A stretch of 64,000 nt of DNA from DASZBX01 sp035943635 (GCA_035943635.1 DASZBX010000148.1:62001-126000), one strand, 5' to 3'. Positions 27,740 through 36,187 are shown, numbered from the stretch's first letter. Translations and numbers: made by a program. The notes: generated from the letters alone by a model not told the origin.

Positions 27740-28666
27740 ATGGAAGGCACCGTCAACGCAGCCGAAGCGACACTCGCGCAAGCTCAGATCGACCTGGAGG
27801 CCACCCGGACCGACCTCGGCCGCCTCACCCGGCTGCACCACACCCAGCTCGGCTCGCTCTACGACCGGCTGGACGAGCTCGACCTGCGGATCGCCGAGGC
27901 CGAGGCCGCGGTCAGCGGGGACCCCGAGCTGGTCCGGCGCGCCTACGAACTGCGCTACGGCACCGGATCCGACCTGGACGCCCAGCTTCTGTCGAACCCT
28001 GATTTCGATCCGCTGACCGACCCGCTGCCCCCGCCCCCGGCGCCGCAGGAGGCCCCGGCCCCGGCCGTCGCGATGGATCCGGACTATGCCAGCACTCTGC
28101 GTTTTACCGAGCCTCAGGACGTCCCGGCCGCGGCCGCGGTGAACCCGGCCAAGGCGGCGCAGAAGCTGTACCGGGAGCTGGCCCGCAAGGTGCACCCGGA
28201 CTTCTCCCAGGACCCGGTGGAGAAGGAGCGGCGCAACGCCTTCATCGCCCGGGTCAACGAGGCCTACCGCAAGGTGGACCTGTACGAGTTGCAGCGCCTG
28301 GCCGAGGAGTGGGCCGTGCTCAGCTCCACCGGCCCGGAGCCGGACTCGGCCCAGCGCGAGCTGTGGCTGCGCCAGCGGCTGATCTGGCTGCGCGCGCGGA
28401 CCGCGGAGGCCCGGGTGGAGCAGGAGACGCTGCTGTCCAGCCCGCTCGGCCGGGTGCTGGCCGAGCACGGCGCCAACGAGGCTCTCAATGCCCTGGCGAA
28501 CCAGCTGTGGGCGCAGATCCGGGCCAAGGAGGACCAGCTGCAGTCGGTGCTCGAGCACGGATACACCCCGGCCCCGGCCGAGCCGGCCTCGTTCATCGTC
28601 GAGTCCTTCGACCGGGACGAGCTGGCCGAGACGGTGGTCTCGCCGTCGACCGGATTCTGGGGCTGA
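27740..28666 (+). CDS. J-domain protein with N-terminal coiled coil
   Basis: 308 residues. An N-terminal heptad-rich coiled coil (about 1–60, AEATLAQAQIDLEATRTDLG then LGSLYDRLDELDLRIAEAEA), a proline-rich spacer, and a degenerate J domain in the middle (about 135–180) that retains the HPD motif in LYRELARKVHPDFSQDP and NAFIARVNEAYRKVD, followed by a second charged helical region. It lacks the Gly/Phe and zinc domains of DnaJ, so it is a type III-like co-chaperone that would stimulate DnaK on a specific client; client unknown. ATG 27740 has an excellent ribosome-binding site. Confidence 0.88.
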   Translation: MEGTVNAAEATLAQAQIDLEATRTDLGRLTRLHHTQLGSLYDRLDELDLRIAEAEAAVSGDPELVRRAYELRYGTGSDLDAQLLSNPDFDPLTDPLPPPPAPQEAPAPAVAMDPDYASTLRFTEPQDVPAAAAVNPAKAAQKLYRELARKVHPDFSQDPVEKERRNAFIARVNEAYRKVDLYELQRLAEEWAVLSSTGPEPDSAQRELWLRQRLIWLRARTAEARVEQETLLSSPLGRVLAEHGANEALNALANQLWAQIRAKEDQLQSVLEHGYTPAPAEPASFIVESFDRDELAETVVSPSTGFWG

Positions 28667-28696
28667 GCACCGGAATCGGCCTCCTGGCCGCGCGGG

Positions 28697-29512
28697 TCAG
28701 CCGGACAGCCAGTCCCGCAGCCCGGCGGCCACGGCCCGGCCGGTGGCCTGGTCCAGCAGGTACTTGTAGATGTCGCCCTGGGTCAGGGTCAGCGCCACCA
28801 CCTGGTCGTCGATGCCCTGGCCGAAGCGGTCGGTCAGCTCCGGCACGGTGATCGCGGTCAGGTCCGAGTGGGCCACGATGTTGGTCCAGTGCCGGACCGC
28901 GGCCGGCCAGTGGCCCTGCTCGTCCCGCGGCCTGGGCTCGGCCCGGTCGAAGATCTGGGCCGGGCCGGACAGGGCGGCGCCGAGGGTGACGAAGGTGACG
29001 TTCACCCCCTCGCCCACCGCGCACAGCGCCTCGTAGGCGATCAGGGCCCCGATTCCGTGCCCGACGATCACCCGGGTGTCCGGCTGCACCGCGGCGAGCA
29101 CCGAGTCGCGCAGTTCGTGCCGCAGCTTGTGGTCGGTCAGGTAGCGGGCCAGCGCGTGCGCCTCCCAGGTGGCCGAGCCCCACTCGGTGCCGAAGAAGGC
29201 GGTGGTGGCCAGGTCCCGTTCGGCCGCGGCCGGGTCCGGCGGGCTGACCTGCGGGCGCTCCTCGCCGCGGCAGTAGGCGTTGCACCACCAGCCCTGCAGC
29301 AGTTCTCCGGCGAGCCGCGCGGCGTCCTCGGCGGCCGGGCCGGCCGGCGGCTGCGGGCGGGCGAAGAACTCGTCCGGCTCGAATATCCGGATCTGGGCCG
29401 GGCCGGGGATCAGTCCGCGGGCCGCCCGCAGCGCGGACACCAGCGCGCCGTTGATCCGCTTGGAGTCCTGGGCATCCCGGCTCGGGCCGGGTACCACCAG
29501 TACGAGTGCCAC
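28697..29512 (-). CDS. alpha/beta-hydrolase-like protein with altered nucleophile elbow
   Basis: 271 residues. The overall pattern is that of an esterase-type alpha/beta hydrolase: an N-terminal strand VLVVPGPSRD where family members have VHGIG, and an elbow strand VIVGHGIGALIAYEALCAVG. The expected nucleophile Ser of GHSxG is Gly here (GHGIG), and the late FVTLGAALSGP and NIVAHSDLTA stretches are kept. It may be a non-catalytic family member or use another residue. GTG 29512 is the start; no strong ribosome-binding site. A −10-like TACGCT lies about 100 bp upstream. Confidence 0.7.
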   Translation of the reverse strand: MALVLVVPGPSRDAQDSKRINGALVSALRAARGLIPGPAQIRIFEPDEFFARPQPPAGPAAEDAARLAGELLQGWWCNAYCRGEERPQVSPPDPAAAERDLATTAFFGTEWGSATWEAHALARYLTDHKLRHELRDSVLAAVQPDTRVIVGHGIGALIAYEALCAVGEGVNVTFVTLGAALSGPAQIFDRAEPRPRDEQGHWPAAVRHWTNIVAHSDLTAITVPELTDRFGQGIDDQVVALTLTQGDIYKYLLDQATGRAVAAGLRDWLSG

Positions 29513-29630
29513 GCGGACCCCCTGAAGGTGTCGAGGTGAGGCGATGGAGGCCGCCCCCGTGGCGGACGCCGCGACGCCGCGCCAGGCGAAGAATTCAGCC
29601 CTGTGGCCTAGCGTAACCGACTAAGGACGG

Positions 29631-29744
29631 CTAGTGATAGCCGGCCTTCGCTTTCTCCCCGCGCCTTCTCCCGGCGCCCGGGTCGGCGCCGCCGTCGTCG
29701 TCCTCTTCGACGCCGGCCCGGATCTCCAGGCGGGCGTTGGTCAT
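29631..29744 (-). CDS. 37-residue ORF overlapping the pheA stop (ATGA)
   Basis: ATG at 29742–29744 overlaps the pheA TGA, and 37 codons follow before TAG. The peptide starts MTNARLEIRAGVEEDDDGG and ends basic (RRRGEKAKAGYH). Most third positions are G or C (about 32 of 37), as in real genes here. The ATGA overlap would allow translational coupling to pheA. I do not recognise a family. Confidence 0.45.
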   Translation of the reverse strand: MTNARLEIRAGVEEDDDGGADPGAGRRRGEKAKAGYH

Positions 29745-30712
29745 CCGCGCACGTCGGCCAGCCAGCGGGCGGCTTCGGCGAACTCTTCGTCACTGGTGCC
29801 GCGGCGGACCAGGGTCGGCTGCCGGTCGGCCCGCGGGTAGGAGCCGAGGAAGCGCAGATTGGCCACCGAGCGGCGCAACCCCATCAGCGCCTCGCCGACC
29901 CGGGCGTCGTCCACGTGGCCCTCGGCGTCGACGAAGAAGTGGTACCGGCCCAGGCCCTGACCGGTCGGCCGGGACTCGATCCGGGACAGGTTGACCCCGC
30001 GGATCGCGAACTCCTCCAGGATCTCCATCAGCTCGCCGGGGTGGTTGTCGCGCAGCCCGACCACCAGCGAGGTCTTGTCGAACCCGGTCGCCGCGGGCAC
30101 GTTGCCCGGCTCGGTCACCAGGACGAACCTGGTCTGCGCGGCGGCGTTGTCCTGGACCTGCTCGACCAGGACGGACAGGCCGTACCGGGTGGCCGCGAAG
30201 GCCCCGGCGAGGGCCGCGTCGTCGGTGCCGGCGGCGACCTGGAGCGCGGCCTGCCCGTTGGACTGGGCCGGTTCCCAGCGGGCCAGCGGCAGGTGCTCGG
30301 CCAGCCAGCGCCGGCACTGCGGCTCGGCCATCGGGTGGCTGGTCACGGTCTTGATGTCGGCCAGTTCGGTGCCCGGCCGGGCCAGCAGGGCGAAGGCGAC
30401 CGGCAGCTGGAGTTCGCGGGTGATGATCAGGGGGCTGCCGGTGGCCAGCTCGTCCATGGTGGCGGTCACCGCGCCCTCGACCGAGCTCTCCATCGCGACC
30501 ACCGCGGCGGCGCAGTCGCCGGTGCGCACGGCCTCCAGGGCGGCCGGCACGGTCGGGAACGGCACCGGCTCGACCGAGCCGCTCTCCGGCAGGCTCTGCA
30601 GCGCGGCCTCGGTGAAGGTGCCCTCGGGGCCGAGGTAGGCGTAGCGGCGGCGCGGCGCGGTCGCGGGCGGGGCCGGCGTCCCCGCGCCGGTCTGCGGTGC
30701 TTCGTTTGACAT
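29741..30712 (-). CDS. pheA: prephenate dehydratase
   Basis: Converts prephenate to phenylpyruvate in phenylalanine synthesis. 323 residues: catalytic PDT domain (about 25–210) with YLGPEGTFTEAAL, AMESSVEGAVTATMDEL and the catalytic QTRFVLV, then an ACT regulatory domain (about 220–300) with NHPGELMEILEEFAIRGVNL and the ESRP motif that binds phenylalanine. ATG 30712 follows TACGGT ending 7 nt upstream (leaderless); the in-frame GTG three codons earlier has no signal. A small ORF overlaps its stop. Confidence 0.96.
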   Translation of the reverse strand: MSNEAPQTGAGTPAPPATAPRRRYAYLGPEGTFTEAALQSLPESGSVEPVPFPTVPAALEAVRTGDCAAAVVAMESSVEGAVTATMDELATGSPLIITRELQLPVAFALLARPGTELADIKTVTSHPMAEPQCRRWLAEHLPLARWEPAQSNGQAALQVAAGTDDAALAGAFAATRYGLSVLVEQVQDNAAAQTRFVLVTEPGNVPAATGFDKTSLVVGLRDNHPGELMEILEEFAIRGVNLSRIESRPTGQGLGRYHFFVDAEGHVDDARVGEALMGLRRSVANLRFLGSYPRADRQPTLVRRGTSDEEFAEAARWLADVRG

Positions 30713-30746
30713 GACACCCACCGTACTTCGCCCGGCGCCGCGGGTG

Positions 30747-31490
30747 TCACCGGATCGGCGTCCCGTTCAGGATCAGCTCGAAGTCGCTGCGCAGCTGCAG
30801 GACCTGGATCGTCTCGACCAGCCACTCGATGTGGGCCTTGCCGTCGGAGGTGAACCCGAGCACCTGCAGGCCGTGGGTCACCTGGTAGTCGCCGGTCAGC
30901 GAGGCCGGCTTCTCCATGTCGACGCCGAGCGAGGCCGCGGAGGTGTGCAGCGTGTCCCAGCTGGCCGCCGTGTAGCCCTGGAAGGCGGTGTTGTACTGGT
31001 TGAGCCAGGTGCGCATGACCGGGGGGGTGTCGCGCCACGGGTCGGTGGTGAGGAAGTCCATGTGGATCCGGGACTGCTCGGCCGCCGGCATCCCGCGGAT
31101 CGCCGACTCGATGTCGGCCATGGTGGTCGGGCAGTCGTCGTCGCAGTGGGTGAAGCCGTAGAAGACCAGGGTCAGCTCGCCCTTGGCCGGCACGGTCAGC
31201 GCGGCGTTCTGGCCGGCCGTGTCGATGAACGTCTCGGAGGGCAGCGCGTAGGGCTGCTCCAGGACCTCGCCGGAGAACTGGGAGTCGTTCGTGTACTGGA
31301 TCTTCGCCAGCGGGGCCTGGCCGGCCGCGGCGGCGGGCCCGGACGAGGAGCAGGCGGCCAGGGACAGCGCCGAACCGGCCACCGCCGCCAGGAACAGCGC
31401 GCGGCGGGCCCGGCGCGGGGCGCCGGTGGTACGGGTGGGGCTGGTGCGCCGGATCGCCGCGACTGGTCTCATGCCAATCGATGCTGCCAT
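30747..31490 (-). CDS. SCO1/SenC family lipoprotein, copper delivery to cytochrome oxidase
   Basis: 247 residues. A basic N-terminus, a hydrophobic signal segment and the lipobox LSLAAC predict a membrane-anchored lipoprotein. The thioredoxin-fold domain has the copper-binding CX3C motif in FYGFTHCDDDCPTTM and the later His in QVTHGLQVLGF, so the three ligands of SCO1 proteins are present. It probably metallates the CuA centre of cytochrome c oxidase. The start is uncertain: ATG 31490 and ATG 31472 are both possible and neither has a clear ribosome-binding site. 34 bp upstream of pheA on the same strand. Confidence 0.88.
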   Translation of the reverse strand: MAASIGMRPVAAIRRTSPTRTTGAPRRARRALFLAAVAGSALSLAACSSSGPAAAAGQAPLAKIQYTNDSQFSGEVLEQPYALPSETFIDTAGQNAALTVPAKGELTLVFYGFTHCDDDCPTTMADIESAIRGMPAAEQSRIHMDFLTTDPWRDTPPVMRTWLNQYNTAFQGYTAASWDTLHTSAASLGVDMEKPASLTGDYQVTHGLQVLGFTSDGKAHIEWLVETIQVLQLRSDFELILNGTPIR

Positions 31491-31643
31491 ACCTCAAATT
31501 CGCCGAATCTGCCGGGGTGGGTTGGCCCAAGCGAGTGAAACCGGCACGAAATGATGTCGGTTATACCGGGTTCTGCTGGCTTAGTCAGCCAAATGGACGG
31601 TAATACCTAGGTGCGTACCCTTCGACCTGGAAGGTGATGGGCT

Positions 31644-32102
31644 ATGGACGTCAACTGGACGCTGCTGTTACCACGCGAGGCGGAAAGCGTAGTCAAGGCA
31701 CGCCGAATGTTGCGGGACACCGCCACCCTGGTCGGCATGGACCCCGAGGTGAGCTTCGACCTGGGCGTGGCGCTCACGGAGGCCTGCGCGAACGTGATCG
31801 AGCACGCCGGCCGGGCCGAGGGCTACTGGGTCGCCGCGGGCATCAGCAGCGACCGCTGCTGGGTGGACGTGGTGGACAACGGGATCGGCTTCGCCCCGCA
31901 CCGTCTGGCCGAGCACTCCGGCCTGCGCGGCTGCCGCCCGGTCCCGGCCGCGGTGCCGGTGGCCGACACCCCGGAGGGCGGCCGCGGACTGATACTGATC
32001 GAGGCCCTGTGCGACCGGGTGGACATCCGCAACCACCCGGCCCGCGGCGCGATGATCCACTTCGAGCGGGATCTGAAACCGCGCGAGCAGATGGCGGCGT
32101 AG
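31644..32102 (+). CDS. anti-sigma-factor-type ATP-binding protein (HATPase_c)
   Basis: 152-residue stand-alone GHKL ATPase related to RsbW/SpoIIAB. N box TEACANVIEHA, G1 box DNGIGFAP and G2 box GGRGLILIEALCDRV are all present. Such proteins bind sigma factors or phosphorylate anti-anti-sigma partners; neither partner is encoded nearby. ATG 31644 follows AAGGTGATGGG, an acceptable ribosome-binding site. Confidence 0.9.
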   Translation: MDVNWTLLLPREAESVVKARRMLRDTATLVGMDPEVSFDLGVALTEACANVIEHAGRAEGYWVAAGISSDRCWVDVVDNGIGFAPHRLAEHSGLRGCRPVPAAVPVADTPEGGRGLILIEALCDRVDIRNHPARGAMIHFERDLKPREQMAA

Positions 32103-32115
32103 CGGCGGCGGTCGT

Positions 32116-32412
32116 TCAGCGCGGAGCGTCCACGCCGAGGGCGGCGTCTTCGGCAGCTTGGTCGAGCCGATCGCCGTGGGTGAGCGTCGCGGGACGGTAG
32201 CCGGAGCGAGTGGCCAGGCGCAGGCGGCCTTCGGCGGCCAGGCGGGTGAGGACGTTTTCCGGCGCCGCCTGGTCGACGGGGACCAGGCGGGCGACAGGCT
32301 TGCCGTATTCGGCGTGGACGATGGTCTCGCCGCGTCGGACACGCGCGATGACGTCACCGGTGTGTCGGCGCAGGTCGCGCAGACCGACACTGGGCTCTTC
32401 CGCGATCGTCAT
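32116..32412 (-). CDS. orphan Phd/YefM-type antitoxin
   Basis: 98 residues: VGLRDLRRHTGDVIARVRRG, ETIVHAEYGKPVARLVPV is the classic Phd/YefM DNA-binding and dimerisation part; the C-terminal ~35 residues (LRLATRSGYRPATLTHGDRL…) would wrap a toxin. No toxin ORF lies on either side: downstream only 13 bp separate it from the end of the convergent HATPase gene. ATG 32412 follows TAGGCT (32419–32424, minus strand) ending 6 nt upstream, so leaderless. An inverted repeat, ACCTGCC / GGCAGGT, at 32442–32458 covers the expected −35, a likely autoregulatory operator. Confidence 0.85.
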   Translation of the reverse strand: MTIAEEPSVGLRDLRRHTGDVIARVRRGETIVHAEYGKPVARLVPVDQAAPENVLTRLAAEGRLRLATRSGYRPATLTHGDRLDQAAEDAALGVDAPR

Positions 32413-32441
32413 GCGGATAGCCTATGCCGAATTTGCGGCAC

Positions 32442-32461
32442 ACCTGCCGGAGGCAGGTTTT
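32442..32461. promoter_or_regulatory. inverted repeat at the −35 of the antitoxin gene (candidate operator)
   Basis: ACCTGCC-GGA-GGCAGGT at 32442–32458 followed by TTTT. It begins 17 bp upstream of the antitoxin −10 (TAGGCT), matching an autorepression site. Read on the plus strand it also looks like a short terminator, but no plus-strand gene ends nearby. Confidence 0.5.
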
Positions 32462-32504
32462 CCAGGGCTGACGCGTCCCCGGCTGCGCGGCGTACTCTCC
32501 GATC

Positions 32505-33161
32505 ATGCCAGAGCAGAGCGATACGCCGCGTGACGTCGCCCCGCCCGTGCTGTCGCCCGGCGATCCGGCGACGGGCTTCGACGCCGTGGTGCTCGCCGGG
32601 GGCGCTGCGAGCCGTCTGGGCGGCGTGGACAAGCCCGGGCTGGAAGTCGGCGGGCAGACCCTCCTGGACGCCGCGCTGACGGCCTGTGCGGGCGCCCGCA
32701 GGACCGTGGTGGTCGGTCCGGTCCGTCCGGTCGGCCGCACGGTGGAGTGGGCCCGGGAGGAGCCGGCCGGGGCCGGGCCGGCCGCAGCCCTGGCGGCGGG
32801 GCTGGCCGGGTGCACCAGTCCGTACGCGATCGTCCTCGCCGCGGATCTGCCGTTCATCGACGCCGAAGTCGTCCACAGCCTGTGGACAACTATTTCCGGC
32901 GCCGCCGAATCCCGGGCGGACGGCGCCGTGGCCGTCGACGAATCCGGCCGGGCCCAATGGCTCACCGCCTGCTACCTGCGCTCCGCACTGCTTGCCCGGA
33001 TCGGCTCCTTCGCACCGGACGAGCTCCTCGGCCTCTCCCTGCGCCGCCTGCTCGCCGGGCTGCGGCTGACCGAGGTCGCGGTGCCCGCCCGGGCCGCGTT
33101 CGACTGCGACACCTGGGAGCAGGTCGACGCCGCCCGCGGCCTGGGCGCCGCCGGGGGGTGA
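32505..33161 (+). CDS. mobA: molybdenum cofactor guanylyltransferase
   Basis: 218 residues. Adds GMP from GTP to molybdopterin to form the bis-MGD precursor. The nucleotide-binding signature VVLAGGAASRLGGVDKPGLE and the metal-binding LAADLPFIDAEVV are intact. The N-terminal ~20 residues are an Asp/Pro-rich extension. ATG 32505 is fixed by TACTCT ending 6 nt upstream, a leaderless start. Stand-alone; no other molybdopterin genes in the window. Confidence 0.9.
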   Translation: MPEQSDTPRDVAPPVLSPGDPATGFDAVVLAGGAASRLGGVDKPGLEVGGQTLLDAALTACAGARRTVVVGPVRPVGRTVEWAREEPAGAGPAAALAAGLAGCTSPYAIVLAADLPFIDAEVVHSLWTTISGAAESRADGAVAVDESGRAQWLTACYLRSALLARIGSFAPDELLGLSLRRLLAGLRLTEVAVPARAAFDCDTWEQVDAARGLGAAGG

Positions 33162-33239
33162 ACCGGGCGCGACGGATGATGGGGATGAGAAGGAAGGTAC
33201 GGACAAAGTAAGGAGGCGGAAAGTCGTAAGGTTGGGTCC

Positions 33240-33797
33240 ATGAGTACGCAACAGGACTACGAAGGCGATCCGGACTACCGCCACGTCGTCGTGGTGGGGT
33301 CGGACGGGGTTCCGCTCACCTCGGACGACAACGATCCGGACGGACGGACCGGCGAGGACCCCACCAGCGTCGCCGAGATGGTCGAGCAGCCGGCGAAGGT
33401 CATGCGGATCGGCTCCATGATCAAGCAGCTGCTGGAGGAGGTGCGTGCGGCGCCGCTGGACGAGGCGAGCCGGGCCCGGCTCAAGGACATCCACAAGTCC
33501 TCCATCGCCGAGCTCGAACAGGGCCTGGCACCCGAGCTGATCGCCGAGCTGGAGCGGTTGTCGCTGCCGTTCGCCGACGACGAGATCCCCAGCGAGGCCG
33601 AGCTGCGGATCGCCCAGGCCCAGCTGGTCGGCTGGCTCGAGGGGCTCTTCCACGGGATCCAGACCGCGCTGTTCGCCCAGCAGATGGCGGCCCGGGCGCA
33701 GCTGGAGCAGATGCGCCGGGCGCTGCCGCCGGGCGCCCTGGCCGAGGCGGCCGAGCGGCCGACCAACCTGGGCGGCGCGTCCGGCCCCTATCTCTGA
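33240..33797 (+). CDS. bpa: bacterial proteasome activator (DUF2587)
   Basis: 185 residues of the Bpa/PafE family, the ATP-independent ring activator of the 20S proteasome in actinobacteria. The central four-helix part (VMRIGSMIKQLLEEVRAAPL … LVGWLEGLFHGIQTALFAQQ) is well conserved, and the protein ends in GPYL, which has the C-terminal Tyr-X of the HbYX gate-opening motif; in Mycobacterium the equivalent is GQYL. TAAGGT ending 7 nt before ATG 33240 indicates a leaderless mRNA. Its stop overlaps the convergent phosphotransferase gene by 10 bp. Confidence 0.95.
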   Translation: MSTQQDYEGDPDYRHVVVVGSDGVPLTSDDNDPDGRTGEDPTSVAEMVEQPAKVMRIGSMIKQLLEEVRAAPLDEASRARLKDIHKSSIAELEQGLAPELIAELERLSLPFADDEIPSEAELRIAQAQLVGWLEGLFHGIQTALFAQQMAARAQLEQMRRALPPGALAEAAERPTNLGGASGPYL

Positions 33798-34822
33798 GCC
33801 GGCCGCCGCCCGTACTGCGCGCAGGTGAAGGCGTCGAGCACCTTGTCGTAGTGGTGGGTCCACCACACGACGAGGGCCGACGCGCCGGGGAACTGGACGT
33901 CGGTGCGCGGGTCGCCGAGTTCGTACCGCCAGACCAGCATCCAGAAGTCGGTCAGCCGCTCCCACCAGAGCCGGTGCACCCCGGTCGGCAGCTCGGCGGC
34001 CAGCCAGGGCAGCCGGCCGCAGTACCCGTACACGTAGGAGGCGACCCGGTCCAGGTCCAGGTGGCCGTCCACCGGGTCGACGAACAGGATCAGGGCCGAG
34101 CGGACGAGTTCCTCGACGTAGGGGTGCACGCCGAGCCGGTCCCAGTCCACCACCGCGCGGACCGCGCCGGCCCGGTCGTGGAAGACGTTCAGGCCGTGGA
34201 AGTCCCCGTGCACGTAGCCGACGGTCAGGGTCCGGCCGGGCGGCGGCCGGCGGTCGGCGTAGCCGCGGATCAGCGCCCTGCGTTCGATCAGGCGGGACTC
34301 GGCCAGGTCGTCGAACCCGTCCCGCGGGCTGCGCCGGGCGACCGATCGCAGCAGGCTGTCGATCTTCGCCTGGGCCTGTTCGGCCGAGACCGTCTCCTGG
34401 AACAGGGGCTGCGCGATCGGCGGGTGGTAGCCGCCCAGGGCCTCGTGCAGCCGGCCCAGGGTGGACCCCAGTTCAGTGCACTGATCCAGGCTCAGTTCCA
34501 GCCCGGGCAGGTGCCGTCCGTCGCTCCAGGAGTAGAGCGCGAACATCCGCGAGCCGTAGTGGTTCAGGGTTCTGCCCAGGCCGTCCGGAATCGGGGCGAG
34601 GGCCGGCAGGCCGGCTCCGGCCAGCAGCGTCGTTATCTCGTGCTGGTGCCGGATCGTCTGCGGGCTCTGATCCAGGTAGTTCTTCAGGAAGTACCGCCCG
34701 GCACCGGTCCGCACCTCGAAGGAGCGGTTGAGCAGACCGGTGTCGAGCGGGGCGAAACCGTGGACGTCGAAAATCTGGTAGCGGGCCAGGAGGGCGGCCA
34801 GCGGGGAACGGCAGCGCACCAT
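33788..34822 (-). CDS. phosphotransferase of the homoserine-kinase II/APH fold
   Basis: 344-residue kinase-like protein with GRYFLKNYLDQSPQT (ATP lysine), SWSDGRHLPG, the catalytic VGYVHGDFHGLNVFHDRAGA and VVDWDRLGVHPYVEELVRSA (Mg Asp). It resembles the YihE/HSK2-type branch rather than antibiotic-resistance enzymes; substrate unknown. ATG 34822 rather than the in-frame GTG at 34831, because TACAGT ends 7 nt before 34822. Shares 10 bp with the 3' end of bpa on the other strand. Confidence 0.85.
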   Translation of the reverse strand: MVRCRSPLAALLARYQIFDVHGFAPLDTGLLNRSFEVRTGAGRYFLKNYLDQSPQTIRHQHEITTLLAGAGLPALAPIPDGLGRTLNHYGSRMFALYSWSDGRHLPGLELSLDQCTELGSTLGRLHEALGGYHPPIAQPLFQETVSAEQAQAKIDSLLRSVARRSPRDGFDDLAESRLIERRALIRGYADRRPPPGRTLTVGYVHGDFHGLNVFHDRAGAVRAVVDWDRLGVHPYVEELVRSALILFVDPVDGHLDLDRVASYVYGYCGRLPWLAAELPTGVHRLWWERLTDFWMLVWRYELGDPRTDVQFPGASALVVWWTHHYDKVLDAFTCAQYGRRPAQR

Positions 34823-34897
34823 GGCCCACACTGTACGCGCCTACGAGTGCTTCTATGCGCCCCTTTCAGAACTCTTGACCAAATGCGCAATCAGTGG

Positions 34898-36187
34898 TTA
34901 GGCAATGGCCGGACGAAGATCCTTGGTGAGCACCTCGCGGCCGCCCAGGAACGGCCGCAGCGCCTCGGGCACCCGGACCGAACCGTCCGGGTTCTGATGG
35001 TTCTCCAGGATCGGCACGATGGTCCGGGCGACCGCGACCAGGGTGCCGTTGAGGGTGGCCACCGGACGCACGCCGTCCTTGTCCCGCATCCGCACGCCGA
35101 GCCGGCGGGCCTGGAAGCCGGTGCAGTTCGAGGTCGAGGTCAGCTCCCGGTACTTCTCCTGGGACGGGAACCAGGCCTCGCAGTCGTACTTGCGCGCGGC
35201 CGAGGAGCCGAGGTCGCCGGCCGCCACGTGGATCACCCGGAACGGCAGTTCCAGCTTGCCCAGGAACTCCTTCTCCCAGTTCAGCAGCCGGGTGTGCTCG
35301 GCGTCGGCGTCCTCGGGGGCGCAGAAGGAGAACATCTCGACCTTCTCGAACTGGTGCACCCGGATGATCCCGCGGGTGTCCTTGCCGTACGAGCCGGCCT
35401 CGCGCCGGTAGCAGGAGGAGTAGCCGGCGTAGCGCAGCGGCAGCTGGGCGGCGTCCAGGATCTCGTCCATGTGGTAGGCGGCCAGCGGGACCTCGGAGGT
35501 GCCGACCAGGTACAGGTCGTCCTCGGCCAGGTGGTAGACGTTCTCCGCGGCCTGGGCCAGGAAGCCGGTGCCCTGCATCGCGGCCGGCTTGACCAGCGAG
35601 GGGGTGATCACCGGGGTGAAGCCGTGCTCCACGGCCTGGGCGATCGCCAGGTTGACCAGGGCCAGTTCCAGCAGCGCGCCGACGCCGGTCAGGTAGTACT
35701 GGCGCGCGCCGCCGACCTTGGCCCCGCGCTCCAGGTCGATCGCGCCCAGGATCCGGCCGAGCTCGACGTGGTCGCGCGGCTCGAAGCCCTCGGCCGCGAA
35801 GTCGCGCGGGGTGCCGATCTCCTCCAGCACCACGTAGTCCTCCTCGCCGCCCTCCGGCACGCCGGGCAGGACCAGGTTGGACAGGGCCAGCAGGGCCTGC
35901 TGGGCCGCGTCGGCGGCCTCGCCCTGCTCGGCGTCGGCCACCTTGACCGCGGCGGCCAGCTCGCCGGTCCGGGCCAGCAGCTCGGCCTTCTCGGCCGGGG
36001 CGGCCTTCGGAATCAGCTTGCCGAGCTCGCGCTGCTCGGCCCGCAGGGTGTCGAACCGGAGCCCGGACGACCGGCGCAGCTCGTCGGCGGCCAGGGCCCG
36101 GTCGACCAGGGCGGGGTCTTCGCCGCGGGCACGCTGCGAGGCGCGGGCGCGGTCGGGGTCGTCACGCAGTTCTCTCAGGTCGATCAC
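34898..36187 (-). CDS. serS: seryl-tRNA synthetase
   Basis: 429 residues. N-terminal tRNA-binding coiled coil (about 25–110, ELRRSSGLRFDTLRAEQREL and later AELLARTGELAAAVK) then the class II catalytic core: ARQYYLTGVGALLELALVNL, serine-binding LVGTSEVPLAAYH, motif 2 region YAGYSSCYRREAGSYGKDTR and motif 3 region TATLNGT-like PVATLNGTLVAVARTIVPIL. GTG 36187 is the start; TAGATT ends 6 nt before it, so a leaderless GTG start. No T-box is visible upstream. Partner to the tRNA-Ser gene at 47.7 kb only in function, not by location. Confidence 0.97.
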   Translation of the reverse strand: MIDLRELRDDPDRARASQRARGEDPALVDRALAADELRRSSGLRFDTLRAEQRELGKLIPKAAPAEKAELLARTGELAAAVKVADAEQGEAADAAQQALLALSNLVLPGVPEGGEEDYVVLEEIGTPRDFAAEGFEPRDHVELGRILGAIDLERGAKVGGARQYYLTGVGALLELALVNLAIAQAVEHGFTPVITPSLVKPAAMQGTGFLAQAAENVYHLAEDDLYLVGTSEVPLAAYHMDEILDAAQLPLRYAGYSSCYRREAGSYGKDTRGIIRVHQFEKVEMFSFCAPEDADAEHTRLLNWEKEFLGKLELPFRVIHVAAGDLGSSAARKYDCEAWFPSQEKYRELTSTSNCTGFQARRLGVRMRDKDGVRPVATLNGTLVAVARTIVPILENHQNPDGSVRVPEALRPFLGGREVLTKDLRPAIA

